Shown here one piece after another: positions 17,160-24,985 of a stretch of 34,115 nucleotides of DNA. Where the stretch lies: positions 1 through 34,115 of the forward strand of contig JAGVZN010000012.1 in NCBI GenBank assembly GCA_018302605.1. Direction: 5' to 3'. Numbering within the stretch: the first letter of the stretch is position 1; each line of letters starts with the position of its first letter. The position numbers and the translations under genes are program-made. The notes below the pieces were generated by a model, which saw only the letters and a program-made list of their open reading frames with translations, had not been told where the DNA came from and made no database searches. Source of the stretch: Candidatus Woesearchaeota archaeon (GTDB lineage: Archaea; Nanobdellota; Nanobdellia; Woesearchaeales; GW2011-AR9).

Positions 17160-18730
17160 TGGTCGATATCAAAAAAGTTATCTCGTACCTGATCCCGCTG
17201 ATTTTTTTAGTGCTGATGGTCATTTGGCTGTTCGGTGGTTCTTTTCCGGAACTGAAAGAAAAAGTGTCTGGAATTAAAGAGTATGTTAAATTTGGTGCGG
17301 AAGAAGAATTGGGGGCAAAGCCGACGATCGCTGATGATCATCGAGTCCGCATCCAGAATTTGCTGAAGACGATGAACGAGATGAAAAAAAGTTCTGTCAA
17401 GAATTGTTTTGCGAATTATGGAGGACTGCCACCGTTGGGAGAGAAAGGCACGTCGATCACTTTTAGCTATGATGCGGCGAAGGACGCAACGAAAGTGATC
17501 GTGAAGGGGGGTGCGGAAGGAGTGCAGATCGTGGAAATAGAGGAGGGAAAAGGAGAATTGGAACTGCCGGGGATCAGGCCATGTGTGATCGCGGGAAAAA
17601 ATGGCGATGAAGTAATAGCAAAAAATTTTTATGATACCTTCCTCAACGAGAAACCAGAAGTGAAGAAATATTTTACTTTCTCGATAAATGATTTTACTCT
17701 GGCCTATGATAGAGGCAATCATATTTCTACTGGTGGTCGCACCATTGATAGTGGTTTTCAAGATGGCGGTTGGTTATTTACGCCGGGAGACGGTAAGATC
17801 TGTTTTTTCCCTTCGACGACGGGGTTAAGCTGTGGGGGAAAGATAGGCGGTTTGCAGAATGATTGTTTAGAAGATGATCCCAGCGAAACTGATTCCATCC
17901 CATATCTCTATGGTCGAGGCAAATTATTGGAGTGCAGTCAGAACAAAGGTTATGGTTTTATTGAAGCAACTATCCATGGGAGCTCAGGTAAGGGGATCAT
18001 TTCCGGTCGTTGTCCGGTTGGTGGTCGTTGTACTTTTCGGGAATCCTGTAAAAATACATACCAATCCAATACCGTTAACAGACCTAATTGCGTCATCGGG
18101 GTAACTATGGACAATGACGATAGTAGTTGTGGCTGGATTGAAGTTAAGCCCGGCACCAAGATTGGACATGGGAATGTTCAAAATAAATTAAATCAAATCA
18201 ATTGGTATACAACCCAAGATGCGAGTGAGAGTGGTGACCTATCTGTGGAGATCGTGAATCAAAATCTTCACATTTTCCTGTTCAATACTGCTGATCCGGA
18301 ATTAACCTGTGGCAATAATGGGGTCTGGAATATCTTTGGTTTAGTGGATGTAGCTTCTATTCCGGCTGCCGTCGATGATCGTTTTAAGACAGAAGCGGGA
18401 TTTAGTCAGTTTGGTATTAATAGCTGTGCCGATCTGAAAGATAATGATGATAATAGTCGTATTGACTGTGATGATTCCAGCTGCTTGACTAATCTTGCTT
18501 GCATCCAAGATAAAAATGGTGGCCAAATTCTCAAGAAGAGCTGTTTTGATAGTCTTGATAACGAGATGATATTGGTCGATATCGATTTTGAGGAGGATGG
18601 TTCTTATCAGGGAGGGATTAAAGAAGACGGTTCTGCTAACAAGCTCATCGATTGCGCAGATCCCATCTGTGAGGATGTGGAATATCAGAAGCAAAAGTGT
18701 TCGGAATCTGAGGTTATAAATTTAATATGA
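17159..18730 (+). CDS. Membrane-anchored protein with Cys/Asp metal-binding-like repeats
   Basis: 523 residues with an N-terminal membrane helix at about 8-25 after MVDIKK; there is no clear Gly processing site, so a plain signal anchor is likely. The ectodomain has a beta-rich middle. At C423 there is a CADLKDNDDNSRIDCDDSSC block, and at C462 a related one (CFDSLDN ... LIDCADPIC) split by about 23 inserted residues. These follow the C-x-D-x-x-DND-x-D-x-x-IDC-x-D-x-x-C pattern common in archaeal surface proteins, probably a disulfide-braced metal loop. The gene is joined to its neighbours by 1-nt and 4-nt overlaps. Function unknown beyond extracellular display. Confidence 0.83.
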   Translation: MVDIKKVISYLIPLIFLVLMVIWLFGGSFPELKEKVSGIKEYVKFGAEEELGAKPTIADDHRVRIQNLLKTMNEMKKSSVKNCFANYGGLPPLGEKGTSITFSYDAAKDATKVIVKGGAEGVQIVEIEEGKGELELPGIRPCVIAGKNGDEVIAKNFYDTFLNEKPEVKKYFTFSINDFTLAYDRGNHISTGGRTIDSGFQDGGWLFTPGDGKICFFPSTTGLSCGGKIGGLQNDCLEDDPSETDSIPYLYGRGKLLECSQNKGYGFIEATIHGSSGKGIISGRCPVGGRCTFRESCKNTYQSNTVNRPNCVIGVTMDNDDSSCGWIEVKPGTKIGHGNVQNKLNQINWYTTQDASESGDLSVEIVNQNLHIFLFNTADPELTCGNNGVWNIFGLVDVASIPAAVDDRFKTEAGFSQFGINSCADLKDNDDNSRIDCDDSSCLTNLACIQDKNGGQILKKSCFDSLDNEMILVDIDFEEDGSYQGGIKEDGSANKLIDCADPICEDVEYQKQKCSESEVINLI

Positions 18731-19629
18731 TGTCCAAAAAAGCAATCGCCGCTGGTGTCATCGTTGTCTTAGTGGTTACTTTAGTCAGCTTCTTCCTCTT
18801 AGCTGGAACAATCGTGAAATTCAATAAAGAAAGCGAAGAAAATCAGAAAGTGACGTTGTGTAAAGATAGCGTCCAGTTTCGGGCTGCAACAACGCTTTCT
18901 GTAGCTGATGTGGAAGAGATAAAATTATTTCCTCCGCTCTGCCAGACGATAGATAAAAAAGTGTCTGGCGACCAGGCAAAAGTCCAGAAAGCGATCGCCG
19001 ATTCGATGGCGACGTGCTGGCAGATGTTTGGCGAGGGACGATTTAAGAAGAACATCTTTGATACAATCAGTTCTTTTGGCGGTGATGCGAGCTGTTTTAT
19101 CTGCTATACTATTTTGGTTGATCCGAGTACGAAGTTCAAAGAAAATGATTTGGTAAAACCAGCGGATTTTCAGACGTATTTGCTGAATACTCCTTATCGT
19201 TCTTACACCCCGCCGGATAGCCCCAAAGGAACACCCAAACAGATAGAATCATATCATCAATATATTCAGTCCGGTAATGGTCCGGGTTATGTCTATGGGT
19301 TTTTGACTGATCAGGGAATCCAGCCGGGACGTGCCTACGCTGTGATGTATAAAGCAAAGCATACTGATTTGGGAGCAACAGGTGCGTTGCTTGGTGTTGC
19401 TGCGGGAACCTTTGCTGTTGGCAGTGTTTTTACTGGCAACATTCTTGGTGCGATCGCAGGCGCTGCTGTTGCTGGTAAGACTTTGGTTGAAGGAATTAAA
19501 TTGATAATAACAATACAAACAAACATCGACGGCATTTACTTGGTAGACATCAGCGATCCGGATCTGAGAACAGCGTTCTTTGAAGGAGAAGACCATTGTT
19601 CTTATGTGGGAGACTTAGCAGGAGGTTAA
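18727..19629 (+). CDS. Membrane protein with two hydrophobic segments
   Basis: 300 residues. MMSKKAIAAGVIVVLVV opens a hydrophobic helix (about 7-29); a KKA rather than KKG leader may still be a processing site. The extracellular part has several cysteines (TLCKDS, PPLCQT, ATCWQM, SCFICYTI). A second glycine/alanine-rich hydrophobic stretch at about 218-255 could be a membrane hairpin or a glycine-zipper segment, which none of its neighbours has. The start overlaps the previous stop (ATGA), and the next gene follows after 4 nt. No family is recognised. The extra segment makes this a candidate for an assembly or pore component rather than a simple subunit. Confidence 0.8.
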   Translation: MMSKKAIAAGVIVVLVVTLVSFFLLAGTIVKFNKESEENQKVTLCKDSVQFRAATTLSVADVEEIKLFPPLCQTIDKKVSGDQAKVQKAIADSMATCWQMFGEGRFKKNIFDTISSFGGDASCFICYTILVDPSTKFKENDLVKPADFQTYLLNTPYRSYTPPDSPKGTPKQIESYHQYIQSGNGPGYVYGFLTDQGIQPGRAYAVMYKAKHTDLGATGALLGVAAGTFAVGSVFTGNILGAIAGAAVAGKTLVEGIKLIITIQTNIDGIYLVDISDPDLRTAFFEGEDHCSYVGDLAGG

Positions 19630-19633
19630 GAAA

Positions 19634-19918
19634 ATGAAAACAAAAAAAGGGGCATCAGAGATGTGGTGGATTATCATGGCGGCAATCTTAGCTATTGTCA
19701 TCGTCATTATCGTGATCATCTGGTTTAAGGGAAGTGGTGGAAGAGCCTTTGAAGATGTTGATAAAAAGATTGGTGGCTTGGCCGATTGCGATAAAGACGG
19801 TGTCGCCGATTTGTTTGACAAATGTAAATGTGATCCGGCTATCGGAGAAGATTTCCCTTCTGGTGTGACGGCGTGTCCTACGGATAAGAAATGTGCAGAT
19901 CCGCCCGTCTGTGTGTAA
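19634..19918 (+). CDS. Pilin-like mini-protein with EF-like loop (KGASEMWW motif)
   Basis: 94 residues: KTKKGASEMWWIIMAA leads into a hydrophobic helix to about residue 31. A short linker and one thrombospondin-3/EF-like DxDxDGxxDxxDxC loop (D-C-D-K-D-G-V-A-D) follow, then a six-cysteine tail. The N-terminus is nearly the same as that of the gene at 16490, while the exposed cap differs. The gene starts 4 nt after the previous stop, close enough for coupling. Probably a calcium-stabilised, disulfide-linked tip or spacer protein; this is inferred from composition. Confidence 0.8.
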   Translation: MKTKKGASEMWWIIMAAILAIVIVIIVIIWFKGSGGRAFEDVDKKIGGLADCDKDGVADLFDKCKCDPAIGEDFPSGVTACPTDKKCADPPVCV

Positions 19919-19943
19919 CAATCCTGAACAAGAAAGAATAACC

Positions 19944-20615
19944 ATGAACAAGAAAGCGATAATGGTCAATTTTCTGGTCACCGTAGTCTTAGCCATCCTC
20001 ATCTTTGGCGGGGCGACGGCGATCATCGCCAAAGTCTTGGGCGTGGACCAGCAGGCGAAACAGAACTTCTACAAGCTGGATAAAGAATTACGGGAATTTG
20101 CGCAGAGTGACAAAGATCTTTCTGGATTCCTGATGATTTTGGATGAGGAAAGCTATGTCGCAAAATTTACTAAAGATACAAATCTTAATCTACTCGTTTT
20201 AGTGAGAAGAACCCCTATTGGAACATCGGTTAGTCCTGTGCCCGTAGAGCCGATTGATGAATCTCAAAAAAGAGTATATCAGTACCCCTCGCAATGCGCA
20301 GGGAAAGATTGTCTTGTTCTCTGTAAAAAACTGGCAATGATTGATGATACTTGGACGGTACGCTGTGACGAAGCACTTATCCTTCCGGTTTCAGAAAAAT
20401 TCATCATTGAACCATTCTTGGTGATCCGTACTCAAAAAATCGACTATCGCAAGATATTTGACTATAACCAGAAAGTGATTTCCACAGAAGGGGATAATGT
20501 GATTGAAATCACCGGTGCTGCCACTTCCCGAAGAGTTCCGGTCAATCTTGTGCGCAAAGAAAAAAGGGATGATGGAAGAAATTACATTTCCATTTCAGGT
20601 TCCAGTATCCAATAG
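19944..20615 (+). CDS. Membrane-anchored protein (MNKKA type)
   Basis: 223 residues from the ATG at 19944. The frame extends back to 19893, but that would overlap the previous gene and add 17 polar residues ahead of the basic MNKK leader. A hydrophobic helix runs at about 9-31, then a helical stretch (KNFYKLDKELREFAQ-like) and a beta-rich external domain with four cysteines around CAGKDCLVLC. The leader has KKA rather than KKG. The gap to the previous gene is 25 nt and to the next 9 nt. No named family. Confidence 0.82.
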   Translation: MNKKAIMVNFLVTVVLAILIFGGATAIIAKVLGVDQQAKQNFYKLDKELREFAQSDKDLSGFLMILDEESYVAKFTKDTNLNLLVLVRRTPIGTSVSPVPVEPIDESQKRVYQYPSQCAGKDCLVLCKKLAMIDDTWTVRCDEALILPVSEKFIIEPFLVIRTQKIDYRKIFDYNQKVISTEGDNVIEITGAATSRRVPVNLVRKEKRDDGRNYISISGSSIQ

Positions 20616-20624
20616 TGATCTCGC

Positions 20625-21029
20625 ATGAACAAAAAAGCAGCCAGCATCATCCTGATGCTTTTTGAAGTGATTGTCGTGATCGTGGTCGTAGGCATTGCCC
20701 TCACTGTTGCCACACGGCTGGGAAAACCAGAAACAATCAACAAGATCACTGCTGCTGAAGACCTGGCAATGATGGTCAATACGCTGGTTGCCCTGCCCGG
20801 AGACGCGCTGGTGGAATATCCCCGTAATATGTCATTGTATTCTCTCGTTCTGACCTCCCAAAAAGTGACTATTTATGAAGGCGATCAAACCAAAGATCGT
20901 GATCCCGTGTCCAGGCCGTTCATTTTGCCGCAAGGCTATACTGCCACAAAATTTGTCAAGCAGAAAGCAAGCGTCTGCCTGCAGAAAGAAGGGAAAACAA
21001 TTGTTATTGTGGAGTGTCCTAAACCATGA
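20625..21029 (+). CDS. Small pilin-like membrane-anchored protein (MNKKA type)
   Basis: 134 residues: MNKKAASIILMLFEVIVVIVVVG gives a basic leader, a glutamate inside the hydrophobic helix and a 20-residue membrane span. The mature part contains the stretch LAMMVNTLVALPGDALVEYP, then a beta-rich C-terminus with two cysteines. The glutamate buried in the helix recalls the conserved acidic residue of type IV pilin helices. The gene overlaps the next one by 4 nt (ATGA). Assigned to the same surface operon; function not otherwise known. Confidence 0.82.
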   Translation: MNKKAASIILMLFEVIVVIVVVGIALTVATRLGKPETINKITAAEDLAMMVNTLVALPGDALVEYPRNMSLYSLVLTSQKVTIYEGDQTKDRDPVSRPFILPQGYTATKFVKQKASVCLQKEGKTIVIVECPKP

Positions 21030-21520
21030 GCGACAATGATGTGTTTGAAGTCGGGAGAAAAACAATCTATTGGATGATCGCCAGCTTTATCATTGGCGTG
21101 CTGATGATTGCGTTTGTAATCTTCATCGTTGGATATCAAGGGAAGCTGACCGCTGTACCGGGAGAACTAAAAACTGGATTCATCACCCTGCGGTTTGTGA
21201 CCAATCCTGATTGTTTTGCCTATCAGGATGCCACGGGCAGGACCTTCCCTTACACGATTGACCTCAGTAAATTTACCAAAGAGAGGATGAATCTGTGCTA
21301 TTTGACTGATCCGGAGAAAGGTTATAACACGTTCAACTTTAAATTAACACTCCACGGTCGGGATATGTCTCTGGCCACAAATAACTTTTTTAATGTAGTT
21401 TATTATAGTCCATTGGGATACGCCGTCTTAATCTGGGATGGGGAAAAATTCATCAGGGATGATCTCCTCATTGAAGTACAAGAAAGCATTTCATCTATCC
21501 CTACGATGAAAGGTAGTTAA
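21026..21520 (+). CDS. Small membrane-anchored protein
   Basis: 164 residues. MSDNDVFEVGRKTIYWMIASFIIG is an acidic start followed by RK and a hydrophobic helix at about 14-36. The remaining 125 residues look beta-rich with two cysteines (PDCFAY, MNLCYL). It differs from its neighbours in lacking the KKG/KKA leader, so it is probably an uncleaved signal anchor. The start is an ATGA overlap with the previous stop. No family is recognised. Confidence 0.8.
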   Translation: MSDNDVFEVGRKTIYWMIASFIIGVLMIAFVIFIVGYQGKLTAVPGELKTGFITLRFVTNPDCFAYQDATGRTFPYTIDLSKFTKERMNLCYLTDPEKGYNTFNFKLTLHGRDMSLATNNFFNVVYYSPLGYAVLIWDGEKFIRDDLLIEVQESISSIPTMKGS

Positions 21521-21542
21521 AGTTGCTAACAAAGGTCAAAAC

Positions 21543-21872
21543 ATGAAAATAATTTCCAAGAAAGCGATGATGGACGATCTATTCGACGTTTTATTTACCG
21601 TGATGGTCGCTTTTTTTGCGCTCTTATTTATCAATGCCGCACTGGTTAAAAGTATTGATGACCGCAACGAAAGATCGTTGGGAGAGATGACTGCGGTCTT
21701 GCAGAATGGTCATAAAATCATCGTGGAGCAGGAGGCTCTGGAACAAGGGGGAGATGCTTCTGCTCTATTAGGAGTCAGAGCCGAAATAGAAAAGCATAGT
21801 ACAACTTTGCCTCTCAAAGCGGCAAGGAAAGAAGGCGAGGTTACTCTTCTCGTCGAAGGACAGCAAAAATGA
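21543..21872 (+). CDS. Small membrane-anchored protein with coiled-coil-like tail
   Basis: 109 residues: MKIISKKAMMDDLFDVLFTVMVAFFALLF contains KKA, then an acidic patch and a hydrophobic helix at about 15-32. The exposed part is short, charged, free of cysteines and probably helical (RNERSLGEMTAVLQ...). The gap from the previous gene is 22 nt, and the 3' end overlaps the next start by 4 nt. The helical, Cys-free nature sets it apart from the disulfide-rich caps nearby. Confidence 0.78.
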   Translation: MKIISKKAMMDDLFDVLFTVMVAFFALLFINAALVKSIDDRNERSLGEMTAVLQNGHKIIVEQEALEQGGDASALLGVRAEIEKHSTTLPLKAARKEGEVTLLVEGQQK

Positions 21873-22642
21873 ATAAGAAAGGCGCGGTGGTATTGCATTG
21901 GATACTCTTTGGCATCATTGCCGCGATAGGGTTATTTCTCTATTATAGCAATACCTCTGACCTCCCCGTTCAGGCTCCCCTCGGCTCCTGGCAGCTGGAA
22001 ATGATTAATAGCTTCCTTTACAAATCGGAATTAGATCTGTTAGACTTGGATCTCTCCGCGCGGGAAACGGGTTGGAAAGTGGTTTCAGAATTAGCCGGCC
22101 GTGGCGGTTTTCTGGAACAATCGTCCTGCGGCATGGAAAAGGGTGTCAATCGCTGGAATATCGTTGATAAATGGTGTCTGCCCGATGAGAAAGAAAATCT
22201 GAAAACATTATTCTTTCAATTATTCCCCAATCCCGAGGGGAGAGGTTTTTCTCCATTAGCCATTGCGGGCCAACGGATTATGTCTTCTGGGGGGATGAAG
22301 ACGTTGAAGAGTACTGATCACTATCTACGACAATACACCTATGATTATAGCTTTAACGTAAACCTGCACTATTCTTTTGACGAATATGCCCAGTTAGCAG
22401 CCGAAGCGCGGAAGATGGTAGATACCTGCCGAGGGGAGGAAGCGTTGGAAGCAGTTGCCGAATGCCTAAAATTGGTGAAGCCAGAACACTGGCATTATAC
22501 TTCTTGTGACGTTCCTGTTGTTCCACAGGAAACTCGTATCTGGCCGTTCTGCGTGAAAAGTCCGAATAATGTCGAGATTGAAGGGAAAGTAGTAGAATAT
22601 AATCTGGCGTTGGATTTTACGGGGTATAGTGATCCCGTTTGA
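21869..22642 (+). CDS. Membrane-anchored protein (MNKKGA leader), last gene of the surface operon
   Basis: 257 residues: MNKKGAVVLHWILFGIIAAIG, with a KKG leader and a hydrophobic helix at about 8-26. The external domain has cysteine pairs spread over residues 90-240 (SSCGMEKG, DKWCLP, VDTCRGEE, AECLKL, TSCDV, PFCVK). Its start overlaps the preceding stop (ATGA). The next gene has its own TATA box at 22690, so this looks like the operon end; only a weak T-rich stretch follows. No named family. Confidence 0.82.
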   Translation: MNKKGAVVLHWILFGIIAAIGLFLYYSNTSDLPVQAPLGSWQLEMINSFLYKSELDLLDLDLSARETGWKVVSELAGRGGFLEQSSCGMEKGVNRWNIVDKWCLPDEKENLKTLFFQLFPNPEGRGFSPLAIAGQRIMSSGGMKTLKSTDHYLRQYTYDYSFNVNLHYSFDEYAQLAAEARKMVDTCRGEEALEAVAECLKLVKPEHWHYTSCDVPVVPQETRIWPFCVKSPNNVEIEGKVVEYNLALDFTGYSDPV

Positions 22643-22689
22643 GGCCAGGCGACTGACTTTCTCTATAGCTCCTTTACCACCATAATCAA

Positions 22690-22696
22690 TTTAAAT
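22690..22696 (+). promoter_or_regulatory. TATA box that decides the 22719 start
   Basis: TTTAAAT lies about 26 nt upstream of the ATG at 22719, the spacing expected for a leaderless archaeal transcript. The alternative in-frame ATG at 22695 overlaps this TATA box and would lie upstream of transcription start, so 22719 is preferred. Confidence 0.55.
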
Positions 22697-22718
22697 GCTC
22701 GTTGTCTTGCAGTTTTCC

Positions 22719-23411
22719 ATGGCTAACTTATTGGCAAAACTGGTTAAACTCCAGCAGCAGAATCTTCAGGCTAAAGACACCGTAGCAGAAACAGAAAGAG
22801 CACTTCGAGATGAATTACACCAAGTACAGTCTCAATTGCGAAATTATGGCCAGACTACGGGTGATCCCATCCGGGATTGGGCAGTACTACAATTTGGATT
22901 AGGTTACGAAAAAAAAGAAGCCGCGGCGAGGAAAGTCGGTGACTATCTTAAACGGAAGCAAGGGGAATTAGTCGGTCTTTTCACCGAGGAAGCATTCTCG
23001 GGGAGTATCCGGCGCACTGTTAAAGTAAGTCATCTTTTGAAGAATCCTCTGGATGCCATTTTTGGTAGTGAAGATGGAAAGCATTTGGTACTTTCAAAAG
23101 ATAAAGAAGAGATGATATACTCCTGTGACCGTCCATTAGAGTGGGGCAAGTTAAAAGAATACGATCATTCGACTTTTTATCAAGATCCGATTAAGCTTGA
23201 TAAACTTCTATCGGGATCACTTCTGTTCACTGATTTTGCGGTCTTGGGGCGTTACCGAAGCTCTGAGTATGAGTGCGATACTACCATTGAACTCCGAACG
23301 GGAGAATATGTGTTGCCTTTGCTCAAATCGTTTATCTGGGGTTGGGGGAGTGCGGATGAAATAGTAATCCCTCCATTATATCAGCGATGGGAAGAGAAGT
23401 ATGGGAAGTGA
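22719..23411 (+). CDS. Hypothetical soluble protein with N-terminal coiled coil
   Basis: 230 residues from the ATG at 22719, chosen because the TATA box at 22690-22696 places transcription start at that codon. Residues 1-45 are rich in Gln/Leu/Glu heptads (LLAKLVKLQQQNLQAKD...), a likely coiled coil. The rest is a mixed, soluble-looking domain with many aromatic residues (FIWGWGSAD), no membrane helix and two scattered cysteines. It stands between the surface operon and the DNA-maintenance genes and probably has its own promoter. I do not recognise a family or propose a function. Confidence 0.75.
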   Translation: MANLLAKLVKLQQQNLQAKDTVAETERALRDELHQVQSQLRNYGQTTGDPIRDWAVLQFGLGYEKKEAAARKVGDYLKRKQGELVGLFTEEAFSGSIRRTVKVSHLLKNPLDAIFGSEDGKHLVLSKDKEEMIYSCDRPLEWGKLKEYDHSTFYQDPIKLDKLLSGSLLFTDFAVLGRYRSSEYECDTTIELRTGEYVLPLLKSFIWGWGSADEIVIPPLYQRWEEKYGK

Positions 23412-23515
23412 AAATAGTTGGATGGTTATCTCCAATAAATGATCTGTATTTTCCACTATCCAAATGGTTATAAATCATTTTCATTATGTTTCTCTTATAA
23501 TTGGGGGCATTATTC

Positions 23516-24514
23516 ATGTATAAGATACCACTCGCAGAGTTGAAAGAAAAAATTACCAAAAACGGCGCTTTATCGTCGATAGAACTGGACGAAAAGATCA
23601 AAGAAAAGATCAACGAGCTTTCCGGGCTGATCAGCGAGGAAGGGGCCGCTCATATCATCGCCAACGAGTTAGGCATTGAGCTGATTTCTACGGCTACTTC
23701 TCAGAAGCTTAAAGTGAAAGAGATTTATAGCGGGATGCGCAATATCTCTGTCGTCGGACAAGTGGTTCAGAAATACGAGCCGCGCACATTTACTAAAGGC
23801 GACAGCCTTGGCCGGGTATGTTCTGTACTGATTGGGGATGAGACGGGCACGATCCGTCTGGTTTTCTGGAATGAGCAGGTAGATCAGGCAGTTTCACTGC
23901 GCGTGGATGATGTTGTGCGGGTGAATGATGTCTATGTTCGGGAGAATAATGCCGCTCCGGAAATCCATCTTGGCTCTCGTGGCACATTGGATGTAAACCC
24001 AGAAGGGGAAACCGTAAGCAGTGTCCGCAAGAGTAGTAAGGGATATGAGCGCCGGAAGATCGAAGAGCTAAAAGAGACCGGTGATACTGCCGAGATTGTC
24101 GGCACGATCGTACAAGTTTTTGATCCGCGTTTTTTTTATACCTGTCCTCAGTGCAACAAGAAAGCGCTGGAAAATAGTGGCACGTTTCTCTGCGGGGAAC
24201 ATGGTGCCGTAGAAGCCAATCTCGCTTATGTCCTTAATGCGGTCTTAGATGATGGCACGGGGATGATCCGCGGCGTATTTTGGAAAAACCAAACCAACTA
24301 TCTTCTGGGAAAAGATGAAGTGCAGGTCGGGGCTTATAAAGAAGAACTTCCTTTATTCGAGGACGTGAAGAACGATCTCCTCGGCGAGCAATTCAAACTG
24401 CTGGGGAAAGTTAATAGAAATGAAATGTTTGACCGCTTGGAATTCAACGTGCAGATCGTCGAAAAAGCAAAGCCTGAGGAAGAAATGCTGCGCTTAGAGC
24501 AGCAAGAGTCATGA
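23516..24514 (+). CDS. RPA-type single-stranded DNA-binding protein
   Basis: 332 residues from the ATG at 23516, preferred over the TTG at 23501; a G-run ends 8 nt upstream and a TATA-like TTATAAAT lies at 23468-23475. The N-terminal ~65 residues are helical. A first OB fold spans about 68-165 (SVVGQVVQKYEPRTF...DETGTIRLVFWNEQ) and a second about 178-300 (AEIVGTIVQVFDPRFFY...DGTGMIRGVFW). The second contains a C210-x2-C213-x12-C226-x2-H229 zinc finger, as in archaeal RPA large subunits. It protects ssDNA and recruits recombination and repair enzymes. The next gene encodes a nuclease of the Holliday-resolvase-related group 1 nt downstream, and radA is 1.6 kb away, a coherent DNA-repair neighbourhood. 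Confidence 0.9.
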   Translation: MYKIPLAELKEKITKNGALSSIELDEKIKEKINELSGLISEEGAAHIIANELGIELISTATSQKLKVKEIYSGMRNISVVGQVVQKYEPRTFTKGDSLGRVCSVLIGDETGTIRLVFWNEQVDQAVSLRVDDVVRVNDVYVRENNAAPEIHLGSRGTLDVNPEGETVSSVRKSSKGYERRKIEELKETGDTAEIVGTIVQVFDPRFFYTCPQCNKKALENSGTFLCGEHGAVEANLAYVLNAVLDDGTGMIRGVFWKNQTNYLLGKDEVQVGAYKEELPLFEDVKNDLLGEQFKLLGKVNRNEMFDRLEFNVQIVEKAKPEEEMLRLEQQES

Positions 24515-24515
24515 G

Positions 24516-24935
24516 ATGGTCTTTGCTGATCTGGATACGATTATTATCCTCTTTGTCGTTGCTGTCATCGCCTATTTTCTGGGAAGAATCCTGCGTGATC
24601 TGTATTGGAAAGAACAGATCGATGCCATCCGCAAAGATGCAATTAAACGCTCACGCGCCGTGTTGGGCGGCCAATTTTCTGAGCAGTTAGCGCCATTTCT
24701 GCCCGATTTCCCGTTTTCACCGACGGAATGTCGTTTCATCGGCAAGCCGGTTGACTTTATTGTATTCAAAGGAATGGATGGCAAAGCAATCGAAGAAGTT
24801 GTTTTTGTGGAAGTAAAGAGCGGGAAAGCAACATTGTCTGGTCCCGAAATGGTGTTGCGGGATGCGATTCGGGAGAGGAGGGTTTCGTGGGTAGAATTTA
24901 AAATTCCGGAAGAATTAACAAAAAGTAAAGGGTGA
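24516..24935 (+). CDS. Membrane-anchored endonuclease related to archaeal Holliday junction resolvase
   Basis: 139 residues. A hydrophobic helix at 8-26 is followed by a basic linker. A PD-(D/E)XK-type core then shows E56 (GGQFSEQLAPF), D80 (GKPVDFIVFKG) and E99-V-K101 (VFVEVKSGK), with the RDAI...V.WVEF ending typical of the Endonuc_Holl family (Pfam PF10107). The predicted activity is Mg2+-dependent cleavage of a DNA or nucleic-acid structure; the true substrate of this family is not firmly known. It starts 1 nt after the RPA stop and is presumably co-transcribed with it. The membrane anchor would place the nuclease at the inner face of the cell membrane. Confidence 0.83.
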   Translation: MVFADLDTIIILFVVAVIAYFLGRILRDLYWKEQIDAIRKDAIKRSRAVLGGQFSEQLAPFLPDFPFSPTECRFIGKPVDFIVFKGMDGKAIEEVVFVEVKSGKATLSGPEMVLRDAIRERRVSWVEFKIPEELTKSKG

Positions 24936-24956
24936 AAAACAAAAAAAAAATAAAAA
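24936..24956 (-). terminator. T-run terminator for the zinc-ribbon gene
   Basis: On the minus strand this stretch reads as a near-continuous run of T (broken by one A and one G) about 30 nt after the stop of the leftward gene at 24986. That is the usual oligo-T form of archaeal intrinsic termination. It directly follows the stop of the rightward gene at 24935. Confidence 0.5.
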
Positions 24957-24985
24957 TGAGATACTAAAGCTATTATGATCAGAAA

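Noticed and set aside
17207-17761. 184-codon minus-strand frame
   Set aside because: Antisense to the 17159 gene with no supporting signals.
13172-22642. A classical archaellum or type IV pilus operon
   Set aside because: No FlaI/GspE-type ATPase, FlaJ/GspF platform protein or prepilin peptidase is encoded in the window.
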